From contig JAFDZW010000005.1 in the NCBI GenBank assembly GCA_018266755.1, forward strand, positions 1,093,233 to 1,157,232: a stretch of DNA of 64,000 nucleotides. Direction: 5' to 3'. Positions 1-6,660 of the stretch are shown in pieces; the stretch's first letter is position 1; each line of letters opens with the position of its first letter. Below the pieces are notes generated by a model. The model ran no database searches, was not told the DNA's origin, and saw nothing but the letters and a program-made list of their open reading frames with translations. The stretch is from Bacteroidota bacterium. Its GTDB lineage: Bacteria; Bacteroidota; Ignavibacteria; Palsa-1295. Made by a program: the position numbers and the translations under genes.

Positions 1-707
1 GGGAATATGCTCGATCCGTTGTCGAACATGATCCTCAACGATTTGCCGTGCAGCTTCATCGGCAGAATCACTCTGCCGTCGGGATCAAATTCCGCATCGA
101 TCAGATCGTGGTTGTATTCGTTCGGAACATGGTCGCAAATCGCGAAGCGGGAATTTGGATAATCGATCAACAGCACGGTATTCTTGAAGAAATCACTGCC
201 GATCGTTCCGATGTGGATCGTGTCCCCCGCGTCGGGCTTCTCGATATGTTCTCCATACTTCGGATACACAAAACCGGTGGTGTTTCTTGCGGTGTATCCG
301 CCGAAATGCAATCGAATATTATCAATATACTTCCTGCTGTTCCAAAACTCGAGCGGACTTTTGAGTCGCTTTAATTTCTCCTTTGCAACGGTATTGACTT
401 CGGCTAACGCCCCGACGGTATTCTCATACACCCCGGTCATGTCGGCTCCGAGATCGAATTGGAACGTGAAGACGTTGGGAAGTCCTTCGATCGTGCAGGG
501 AATATCCATCGCCGTTTTCTCGACATACTTTCCACCGAGCGAATCGCTCACCCATTCGAACGGCGCCCACACGATCTTCGAGGTTTCGTGGCTATTGGTT
601 GTGATCTCCCACTCCCCATAGCCACTCTTGTCGGTCAGAACAGAAATTCCGCACACCACCAAGAGCAGTGTTGTAGCTACAGCCGATATCGTTGCCGATG
701 TTCTCAC
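1..707 (-). CDS. Secreted aspartyl-protease-like protein (3' end outside window)
   Basis: An uninterrupted frame runs from a GTG at 707 to the window edge, about 235 codons; an in-frame stop lies just upstream of the GTG. The start MRTSATISAVATTLLLVVCGIS looks like a signal peptide, possibly a lipoprotein with its cysteine near residue 19. Inside are FQFDLGADMTG (about residue 70) and, at the edge, MFDNGSSIF. Both resemble the D-T/N-G-S/A motifs of retropepsin-like aspartyl proteases, which suggests a two-lobed fold. The catalytic assignment is inferred from these motifs only. No promoter was found and the C-terminus is missing. Confidence 0.6.
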   Translation of the reverse strand, partial: MRTSATISAVATTLLLVVCGISVLTDKSGYGEWEITTNSHETSKIVWAPFEWVSDSLGGKYVEKTAMDIPCTIEGLPNVFTFQFDLGADMTGVYENTVGALAEVNTVAKEKLKRLKSPLEFWNSRKYIDNIRLHFGGYTARNTTGFVYPKYGEHIEKPDAGDTIHIGTIGSDFFKNTVLLIDYPNSRFAICDHVPNEYNHDLIDAEFDPDGRVILPMKLHGKSLRIMFDNGSSIF

Positions 708-761
708 GTTGATGTGTTGTCCAAGCAATACCAACAACTACACATCCTGAGACCTCCGTTG

Positions 762-1145
762 CTATACCACGTCAAACCCGAGCGGCGACTGGTCTTCGGG
801 GTCGTTCTCGTAGTTGATGTGGATCTCCTGGCCCGCGGGGATATCGCGCAGGGCGATGTAGGTGATCGTGTCGTCGTCGAACTCGTAGTCGGCGTCGGGG
901 TCGAACGAGTGGTTATAGAGCGATCCATATCCGAGGGCGATGGCAACCTGATCTTCGTCCCAATAATAGACATAGTATTCACCGACGTTCGAGTGATTCT
1001 CCGGATGAAATTCGTCGGAGCCCATCAGCAGGACGGGTGCGACCTCGATCACCTGCCCTTTCTTGATATCAACGTTTGCAAAGACTCCGCGCCCCTTGCC
1101 CGGGGACGAATCCACATAGATCAGCGTCGATGGTTCGATTCTCAT
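762..1145 (-). CDS. SET domain protein
   Basis: This 127-aa protein spans a compact SET domain. GKGRGVFA near residues 16-23 is the SAM-binding entry motif, YNHSFDP near 78 corresponds to the NH(S) motif, and IPAGQEIHINY near 107-117 to the GEE-x-x-x-Y end. Bacterial stand-alone SET proteins are presumed lysine methyltransferases; the substrate cannot be read from sequence. The usual C-terminal post-SET cysteines are absent. A -7 promoter element lies 53 nt upstream of the ATG. Confidence 0.8.
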   Translation of the reverse strand: MRIEPSTLIYVDSSPGKGRGVFANVDIKKGQVIEVAPVLLMGSDEFHPENHSNVGEYYVYYWDEDQVAIALGYGSLYNHSFDPDADYEFDDDTITYIALRDIPAGQEIHINYENDPEDQSPLGFDVV

Positions 1146-1197
1146 ACGTATCGTGTCGTCGGCAAACCAAGAGTTTGCGTATCAATTCAAACGGGTG

Positions 1198-1205
1198 CAA
1201 AGATA
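1198..1205 (-). promoter_or_regulatory. Bacteroidota-type -7 element TATCTTTG
   Basis: TATCTTTG on the minus strand fits TAnnTTTG and lies 53 nt upstream of the SET-domain gene start. Confidence 0.5.
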
Positions 1206-1247
1206 CGCAATGCACGAAGCCGTTGACCCTATCGTGGATGATACAGT

Positions 1248-2369
1248 CTATTTTGTCGCGGGGCGTCCCCACCACAAATGTCCGATCGTGCCAGGTTGAA
1301 ACCCAGCCGCAGCCGTTACCGTCGCACTCGCAACGTCGTACGTAAACGATTGCCCGATGAACTGGGTACCGGCAAGATTTGATTCCGACGTGCGCAGGAT
1401 GAGCGACTTGCTATCAGGCGACCAATCGTATGCAGCCAAGCTCCCATTTACTAACTGGTAGGGCAATGATAGTCTTGTCGATGATTTCGATACGAGATCG
1501 TAGACGACCGGCGTACAGACACTATAGGAATTATTGATCTGCGTATTGGTATAGAATGTCTCGTAGAGAACATAACGCCCTGACGGTGATACTTTGACGG
1601 ACGTCGGCTGAATGGACGAATCCGAGACCAGCGTCTCGCTCACGCCGGTTTTCGGATCGTATCGCTTCAGTGCGCGCATACTTGATGACGCCGTGGCGCC
1701 GATATAGATTAACGTACCATCGGGAGTCCAATCATATGAGTGTGGGTCCGGATCGGCAGCAACACTTGCCAACAGTACCGTATCGGGCAACGGTCGCAGC
1801 ACAGCGCTCTGTACCTCGGCGATGGTGATATGAAAGATCGAATTATCTACGTATGCGATAGCGACTTGTTTGGAATCGGGCGAGAAGACGGGTGTTTGCA
1901 TCCAGTACCACGACAGCGAGCCGTTCGGCGATGCTTGCATCTTGGTCTCTTGTGCGGAGGACAAATCGCGCACCCGCAGATCCGATCCGTCGGTCGTATA
2001 GAAGAGCCGATTTCCGTCGGGAGCAACCGCAAGATCTCTCGGATATCCGCTGACACGGAACAGCACATGCGGTGTAGTATCGACGACACTATATTTGACG
2101 AACGCGATCGAGTCGCCGTCGGTGCGCAATCCGATAATGTTACCGTCGATCGGACGTGCAACGAGCGTCATATTCGGACCAATCATCTTCGAGGTGCCGT
2201 CCGTCTGGAGCCAGTAGATACCTACCACAGAGGAATTACTGGAAGATGCAACGTCGTACACGATCGGACCGCTCGGCGTCGTGCCCGTCTGAGGAGCATT
2301 CGACGAAGAGCATGAATATAGAACAGCGGACAAAAGAAGAATAGCGAACGATCTAATGATGGACTTCAT
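1248..2369 (-). CDS. Lipoprotein with WD40/TolB-like propeller repeats
   Basis: This 373-aa protein starts MKSIIRSFAILLLSAVLYSCSSS, a type II signal peptide with the lipobox cysteine at about residue 20. Repeated blade-like segments follow, such as DLAVAPDGNRLFYTT, PVFSPDSKQVAIAY, DWTPDGTLIYIG, VSPSGRYVLYE and DWSPDSKSLILRT. These are the PDG/SPDSK repeats of TolB-like or WD40-like beta-propellers. It should be membrane-anchored on the periplasmic side. A Pal/Tol partnership is not supported because no tol genes are nearby. Confidence 0.8.
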   Translation of the reverse strand: MKSIIRSFAILLLSAVLYSCSSSNAPQTGTTPSGPIVYDVASSSNSSVVGIYWLQTDGTSKMIGPNMTLVARPIDGNIIGLRTDGDSIAFVKYSVVDTTPHVLFRVSGYPRDLAVAPDGNRLFYTTDGSDLRVRDLSSAQETKMQASPNGSLSWYWMQTPVFSPDSKQVAIAYVDNSIFHITIAEVQSAVLRPLPDTVLLASVAADPDPHSYDWTPDGTLIYIGATASSSMRALKRYDPKTGVSETLVSDSSIQPTSVKVSPSGRYVLYETFYTNTQINNSYSVCTPVVYDLVSKSSTRLSLPYQLVNGSLAAYDWSPDSKSLILRTSESNLAGTQFIGQSFTYDVASATVTAAAGFQPGTIGHLWWGRPATK

Positions 2370-2440
2370 AGTGTACCGTTAGAATGGATGTCAGAAAAAC
2401 ACATTAGGATCGGTGTTGTTCCGCCGCGCAGTCACAGGTA

Positions 2441-2585
2441 GTAGCTCAGTCTGAAATTGTCTAAATACCCGTCATTCTGAGCGAAGCGAAGAATCCCTGT
2501 GGCGGAGCCTCACTGCATTTCATCGAGGGATTCTTCGCTTCACTCAGGATGACACTCGGAATACAGTCGAAACTGAGCCACTACT
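2441..2585. repeat. Dispersed inverted-repeat (MITE-like) element, copy 1
   Basis: A roughly 145-bp element with nested inverted repeats. The inner arms, GTCATTCTGAGCGAAGCGAA and its near-complement, flank GGCGGAGCCTCAC. The outer arms are AGTAGCTCAGT and ACTGAGCCACTACT. A second copy with the same core and outer arms lies at 5811-5980. It sits between the propeller lipoprotein and the next minus-strand gene and encodes nothing itself. Confidence 0.8.
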
Positions 2586-2599
2586 CGATCACCCCACGT

Positions 2600-4141
2600 T
2601 TACCGCACAACTACGAACGAGCCGGAAACCCAATGGCTCCCACTCTGGATTCGCACATAGTATAATCCCGATGCAAGCGTCTCTATCGGTATTGTCGTCG
2701 TGAAGTCCGAACCAAGGGCACGGTCACTCGAACGACGAACCAATCTGCCGACTGCATCCCGCACCTCAAACACCACCGTACCGCTGGTGTGCGCTCCATA
2801 CAACGATACCGTGATGACGTTCTGACCCGGCCCAACCGGATCAGGCACGATCGCGAGCCGTGCAGTCGGCATTGCGGAATTGCTTGCAACACCGAATGTT
2901 GGGTCATACCATATTTTATAGATCGCCGGTGCACTGTGAGCCCCGCCTTCATCGGACGCAACGTAGAGCGCGCCGACACTATCGAAAAATACGGCACATG
3001 GCCGCGCCCATCGCTGATAGTTAAGCGAATCGGTCAGGAACCCCGTTGCAAACTCCCGCACACTCCAACTCCCGTTCGATTGCGCACCACGGAGGATTGA
3101 CGAGCCGTTCGCAATGAATCGTCCATCCGCCGCATGATACGAGCCATGCAACGCAATGAAGGCATTCCCATAATACTCGCTCGGAAACAGGGTCGCGCGA
3201 TCGATCGCTACGCCAAGAGCCGTCGAGTGTGCAGGGACGATCATCTGAGGTACATACATTGACGCAACGAGCACGGAATCCGCATGCGTGACGGGCAGCA
3301 GTGCTTGATACTCTGTACTAGCGTTGAAATCGTCCCACTGGTGATCGCCATACGCAATCGGCCAGCCATAAAACGCACCGGGTTCGATCTTCGCGACAAA
3401 ATCGCCCGGAAGGTCCTCGCCGAGGCTATTGCGCTCTGCAACCGCAGCCCACACTGTGCCGGTCATGGGATCCTGCGTCAACCCGACCGCATTCCGTAGC
3501 CCGGACGCGTAGATCGATCGATGCGAACCGTCGAGATCGAGACGCAGAATTGCAGCGCGGTTGCTGTCATTCTCGCGGCATGCGTTGCACGGTGCACCCA
3601 CGCTGAGCAAGATCTGCTTGTGTATTGTATCGAAGAGTATTGTTCGCGTATAGTGGTTCGGAACTCCCTCTGCGAGGTACGGGACGTTGTCGATGAAGCG
3701 TGACGAATCGGCATAGCGTCCCTCTGCATTCGGATGCTCGTACTTCATCACATATCGCTCGGCGGCGGTATAGAGGGCACTATTATAAAAAGCAAATCCA
3801 TGCGCACCGCCATCGCCGCTTGCAAGCACGATCGACGTGTCGGCAACACCCGTTCCGCTTCTCTCGAGTAACGCATAGATTATCCCCGCTCCCATATCCG
3901 AGCACGCGATGTGGCCGTTCGGGTCGATTGCAAGCGAACGAGGATGAAAATTCGGTGCGCTGTAGTACACTTCACAGCGAAAACCGGGTGGGAGATTGAC
4001 CGTATGGACCGAATCGAACAGCGACTGAAATCGACCTGCGACGATGAGATCGCTCGACACAAGCGAATCGCTTGCGGTCTGTGCGTTCACCGACATCGCA
4101 AGACACATCACTCCAACCACACACCACAGGGCACAACGCAT
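2600..4141 (-). CDS. Secreted PQQ/sorbosone-dehydrogenase-like propeller with T9SS sorting domain
   Basis: The frame opens further upstream, but the start at 4141 gives a clean signal peptide, MRCALWCVVGVMCLAMSVNAQ, and avoids overlap with the divergent gene at 4246; the protein is then 513 aa. Residues about 45-400 resemble soluble glucose/sorbosone dehydrogenase propellers (PPGFRCEVYYS, PRSLAIDPNGHIACSDMG, AEGVPNHYTRTILFD, GLRNAVGLTQDP, GEDLPGDFVAKI). The last 80 residues form a type IX sorting domain ending in LASGLYYVRIQSG and SFVVVR. It should be exported across the outer membrane. The substrate is unknown. Confidence 0.82.
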   Translation of the reverse strand: MRCALWCVVGVMCLAMSVNAQTASDSLVSSDLIVAGRFQSLFDSVHTVNLPPGFRCEVYYSAPNFHPRSLAIDPNGHIACSDMGAGIIYALLERSGTGVADTSIVLASGDGGAHGFAFYNSALYTAAERYVMKYEHPNAEGRYADSSRFIDNVPYLAEGVPNHYTRTILFDTIHKQILLSVGAPCNACRENDSNRAAILRLDLDGSHRSIYASGLRNAVGLTQDPMTGTVWAAVAERNSLGEDLPGDFVAKIEPGAFYGWPIAYGDHQWDDFNASTEYQALLPVTHADSVLVASMYVPQMIVPAHSTALGVAIDRATLFPSEYYGNAFIALHGSYHAADGRFIANGSSILRGAQSNGSWSVREFATGFLTDSLNYQRWARPCAVFFDSVGALYVASDEGGAHSAPAIYKIWYDPTFGVASNSAMPTARLAIVPDPVGPGQNVITVSLYGAHTSGTVVFEVRDAVGRLVRRSSDRALGSDFTTTIPIETLASGLYYVRIQSGSHWVSGSFVVVR

Positions 4142-4245
4142 ACACGATCTATGATTGAACACAACAATACCAACACCGACAGATCGAGAAAGTCGCACCC
4201 TGCGTACTCGACGCTTGTAGTGCCACTCTATCGTATTTTGCATGT

Positions 4246-4482
4246 ATGAACACGACCGATATTGTTGGCTCCGCAGGCGTATTTCTATTGCTGGTGGCAT
4301 TCTTTCTGAACCTGATGAAGAAACTGCCAACCGATAGCCGTCTGTATTCGCTCCTGAATGTCGTCGGTGGTGCACTGGCTTGCACCGCATCGATCATGTT
4401 GCATTACATTCCGTTCGTCGTGTTGGAGGTCGCATGGACCGTCGTTGCAATGGGCGGATTATTTCGACATGCCAAAAAATAA
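4246..4482 (+). CDS. Small CBU_0592-like membrane protein
   Basis: A 78-aa hydrophobic protein with about three membrane segments (residues 7-24, 36-52 and 55-72) separated by NLMKKLPTDSRLYS. The layout resembles the CBU_0592-like domain of small bacterial membrane proteins, whose function is unknown. It is divergent from the sorbosone-dehydrogenase-like gene and is followed at once by a hairpin terminator. Confidence 0.7.
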   Translation: MNTTDIVGSAGVFLLLVAFFLNLMKKLPTDSRLYSLLNVVGGALACTASIMLHYIPFVVLEVAWTVVAMGGLFRHAKK

Positions 4483-4483
4483 C

Positions 4484-4508
4484 AAAGCCTCCGTATGTCG
4501 GAGGCTTT
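4484..4508. terminator. Bidirectional hairpin terminator
   Basis: A perfect 10-bp stem (AAAGCCTCCG / CGGAGGCTTT) with a 5-nt loop lies between convergent genes ending at 4482 and 4516. It has an A-run on its left side and T's on its right, so it could act in both directions. Confidence 0.75.
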
Positions 4509-4515
4509 GCCTGTG

Positions 4516-4815
4516 TTAGAGATCCACGCTCTTCCACATCTCGCGGTACGATGACTCGCAGAGTGGTTTGAATTTTTCGTACCAGCTTTTCCATGCCGGG
4601 TCGCTCATACCTTTTGCCATCTCGGATTCGTACATCGCAAGATTCGGATATTGCGTCTCGAGCACCATGCGATACGCCTGCCCTGTCAGATCGACACTGA
4701 CCGACATCGGCGTGCTGGTCGCTGCCTTCATAACCGGTGCGATCTCCTTCATTGTGGCAATCGCATCGCGCGCCATGCCGAATTTGAGCTGGAATACATC
4801 TCGGACAATGACCAT
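4516..4815 (-). CDS. Small dimeric alpha/beta-barrel-like (NIPSNAP-type) protein
   Basis: A 99-aa soluble protein (MVIVRDVFQLKFGMARDAIA to REMWKSVDL). The start at 4815 is supported by an AGGAGG ribosome-binding site 8 nt upstream, which is unusual in this window, and by a -7 element 36 nt upstream. The pattern (a strand, a helix with KEIAPVMKAA, a strand, YPNLAMYESEMAKGMSDPAWKSWYEKF) resembles ferredoxin-like dimeric alpha/beta-barrel proteins of the NIPSNAP/DUF6039 sort. The reaction is unknown. Confidence 0.65.
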   Translation of the reverse strand: MVIVRDVFQLKFGMARDAIATMKEIAPVMKAATSTPMSVSVDLTGQAYRMVLETQYPNLAMYESEMAKGMSDPAWKSWYEKFKPLCESSYREMWKSVDL

Positions 4816-4850
4816 ACTACTGCCTCCTCTGGATGAATGTGAATGATCTG

Positions 4851-4858
4851 CAAAGATA
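4851..4858 (-). promoter_or_regulatory. -7 element TATCTTTG
   Basis: TATCTTTG on the minus strand lies 36 nt upstream of the start at 4815 and is identical to the element at 1198-1205. Confidence 0.5.
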
Positions 4859-4940
4859 CAGTGAAATTTCCTCTGTTCCAAATCCTCGTGCAACCGCGGT
4901 ATTATCAATATGTTACCGCATGCCAACATAGAATTAATAT

Positions 4941-5774
4941 ATGATGAGGCGACATCCCGGAGCCACAGAATGTTTTGAACGCGTGGATTCACTTACTTCA
5001 TATTACCACTCCCTGCTGCGAACTTATCGCAACACGCTCGATGATGCGTTATCATCGGCGAACGAAGATGCCGTTCACGACCTTCGAGTAACAACGAAAC
5101 GCCTTAACGCTATCTATCAACTGGTCTCGTTCGTTGATCCGCAATTCAAGGCACAGAAATCCTTCCGGCCGTTCAAAACAATCTTCGATTCGTTCGGTAG
5201 TGTCAGGGACCTCGATATCGCTGCAGCAGTCGTTCACCGTACAAAACGCCTCCCCGGGTCCACAACTGCACGACTGGAGCAGTACTTGGTATTACGCAGA
5301 GATAAAACGCTCGATTCACTTCGTTCAACGATCAGAAAGCAGAGGAAGCTCGGCGAACCGTCATCTTCCGTCGAAGATATCCTGTCGTCAATCGACGAGA
5401 AAGGACTCGGTAGGTTTTTACGGGGGATACAATCCGAAATTGGTGAACAGACAAGGCACGATGCATCGGTTCGCCGACTACATCGGGCACGGAGACTCTA
5501 TAAAATATATTTGTATCTGAGTGAAGCGGCAGACATGCGTGGCGCCGCACATCCTCTGCGGTTGGAGCGAATTCAATCGACGCAACGCTCGCTCGGCAAA
5601 TGGCACGACCTTGTAATCGTGATTGAGTGTCTTGAGGAACTGCGCAAGCATGTGCCGATCTCGAAATCGGATTTAACAACAGTGATCAACGAGATCAAAG
5701 CCAGGGAACGGAGAACTCGCAAACGAATTCTCAAAACAATCGCAACACAGAAGATCCGGAGCACGGTTTCATAA
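4941..5774 (+). CDS. CHAD domain protein
   Basis: A 277-aa, mostly helical, basic protein. VHDLRVTTKRLNAIYQLV near residues 43-60 is the CHAD signature HxLRVxxKRLRA; FGSVRDLDIAA near 88-98 and VRRLHRARRLYKIYLYL near 178-194 complete the two four-helix halves. CHAD domains bind inorganic polyphosphate. The usual partner CYTH/triphosphate-tunnel domain is absent from the protein and its neighbours. The ATG is followed by a second in-frame ATG, so the start could shift by one codon. Confidence 0.85.
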   Translation: MMRRHPGATECFERVDSLTSYYHSLLRTYRNTLDDALSSANEDAVHDLRVTTKRLNAIYQLVSFVDPQFKAQKSFRPFKTIFDSFGSVRDLDIAAAVVHRTKRLPGSTTARLEQYLVLRRDKTLDSLRSTIRKQRKLGEPSSSVEDILSSIDEKGLGRFLRGIQSEIGEQTRHDASVRRLHRARRLYKIYLYLSEAADMRGAAHPLRLERIQSTQRSLGKWHDLVIVIECLEELRKHVPISKSDLTTVINEIKARERRTRKRILKTIATQKIRSTVS

Positions 5775-5810
5775 CCAACGGTATACTCACTGCCGGTGTC
5801 CGCCCTCGAC

Positions 5811-5980
5811 GTTGTAGCTCAGATTAAGACCTGCATTCCTATTGTCATTCTGAGCAGATTCGCTTCGATCAGGGTAAACTCCACGAAGAATCCCTTGATA
5901 AAACCCTGTGAGGCTCCGCCAAAGGGATTCTTCGCTTCGCTCAGAATGACAACTCCTTGCCGTTTCAAACTGAGCCACGA
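5811..5980. repeat. Dispersed inverted-repeat (MITE-like) element, copy 2
   Basis: A roughly 170-bp copy of the element at 2441-2585, with outer arms TTGTAGCTCAG and AACTGAGCCA and inner arms ATTGTCATTCTGAGC and GCTCAGAATGACA. It has extra sequence between the arms. In one frame the arm reads CHSERSEESL, a motif often mis-annotated as protein. It fills the gap between the CHAD gene and the lipoprotein at 6054. Confidence 0.8.
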
Positions 5981-6013
5981 TCAGTCCTCGACGGTAGAAA
6001 CTATTGTATATCC

Positions 6014-6034
6014 ACTATGTTCAAAGTAACATAG
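6014..6034. promoter_or_regulatory. Palindrome upstream of lipoprotein gene
   Basis: CTATGTT-CAAAGT-AACATAG is a perfect 7-bp palindrome with a 6-nt spacer, 20 nt upstream of the ATG at 6054. It could be an operator or a hairpin. A GGAGG ribosome-binding site follows at about 6044. Confidence 0.35.
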
Positions 6035-6053
6035 ACGGTCAACGGAGGATAGT

Positions 6054-6467
6054 ATGAGACCGAATGTACTGTACGGTGTGATTCTTATTTTTTGTGCTGG
6101 CATATTCTTGTCCTGTTCGAATAGCAACGGACCGGCAAGCGGTGGAAATGGAACGCTCGCACTCCATGTGCTCACGAACATCGGCGGCCCTGCGGTCGGC
6201 CCTTTGGCAGGCGCACCGATCCAGATCGAAACACTCTCGGGTACTGTCGCATCGACACTCGTGAGCGATTCGAGCGGTAATGCTACCACACAGCTTGCTA
6301 GCGGCGCGTATATCGTTCATCCGCTCGTCGTTCCGTCTCGACCGGATTTCTATCATCCCCCGACACCGACCCGAATCACGGTCACGACAAATGTGACCCT
6401 GTTTGATACTATCTACTACACCAACCCGATCGTTCGCCCTTCGGGGGGTCATGGTTCGACGTGGTGA
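6054..6467 (+). CDS. Lipoprotein with prealbumin-like/CNA-B-like domain
   Basis: This 137-aa protein starts MRPNVLYGVILIFCAGIFLSCSNS, with a lipobox cysteine at about residue 21. The rest looks like one beta-sandwich of the carboxypeptidase-regulatory/CNA-B kind: GTLALHVLTNIGG, LAGAPIQIETLSG, SDSSGNATTQLASGAYIVH. A GGAGG ribosome-binding site supports the ATG. It overlaps the next small gene by 17 nt, so the two are probably translationally coupled. Confidence 0.75.
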   Translation: MRPNVLYGVILIFCAGIFLSCSNSNGPASGGNGTLALHVLTNIGGPAVGPLAGAPIQIETLSGTVASTLVSDSSGNATTQLASGAYIVHPLVVPSRPDFYHPPTPTRITVTTNVTLFDTIYYTNPIVRPSGGHGSTW

Positions 6468-6603
6468 TATGGAACGGTGGGATACGCTGGCAGTCATTAC
6501 GATCGGAATTGCGATGTTCGGGATGGTCAGTGTTGTCATCCGTTGGCTAAACCCACCGCTGAAGCCGCCCGAAGATGAATGGGATAAGTGGTCGAAGCTG
6601 TGA
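6451..6603 (+). CDS. Small single-span membrane protein
   Basis: A 50-aa frame (or 44 aa from the ATG at 6469) with one membrane helix, LAVITIGIAMFGMVSVVI, then an acidic tail NPPLKPPEDEWDKWSKL. It overlaps the end of the lipoprotein gene. No family is recognised. The hydrophobic segment and charged tail favour a real gene, but it is short. Confidence 0.5.
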   Translation: MVRRGDMERWDTLAVITIGIAMFGMVSVVIRWLNPPLKPPEDEWDKWSKL

Positions 6604-6660
6604 AGCGCATTTATACAGTGTAGTTGAGATTCAAATATCCATCCCCGTCGCCCAGAATTT

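Noticed and set aside
459-1226. Plus-strand 255-codon frame
   Set aside because: It covers two minus-strand genes with clear motifs (protease-like lipoprotein and SET domain); the plus frame has no recognisable domain and atypical composition.
5787-5978. Small protein containing CHSERSEESL
   Set aside because: The frame is the translated arm of the inverted-repeat element also present at 2441-2585, not a gene.
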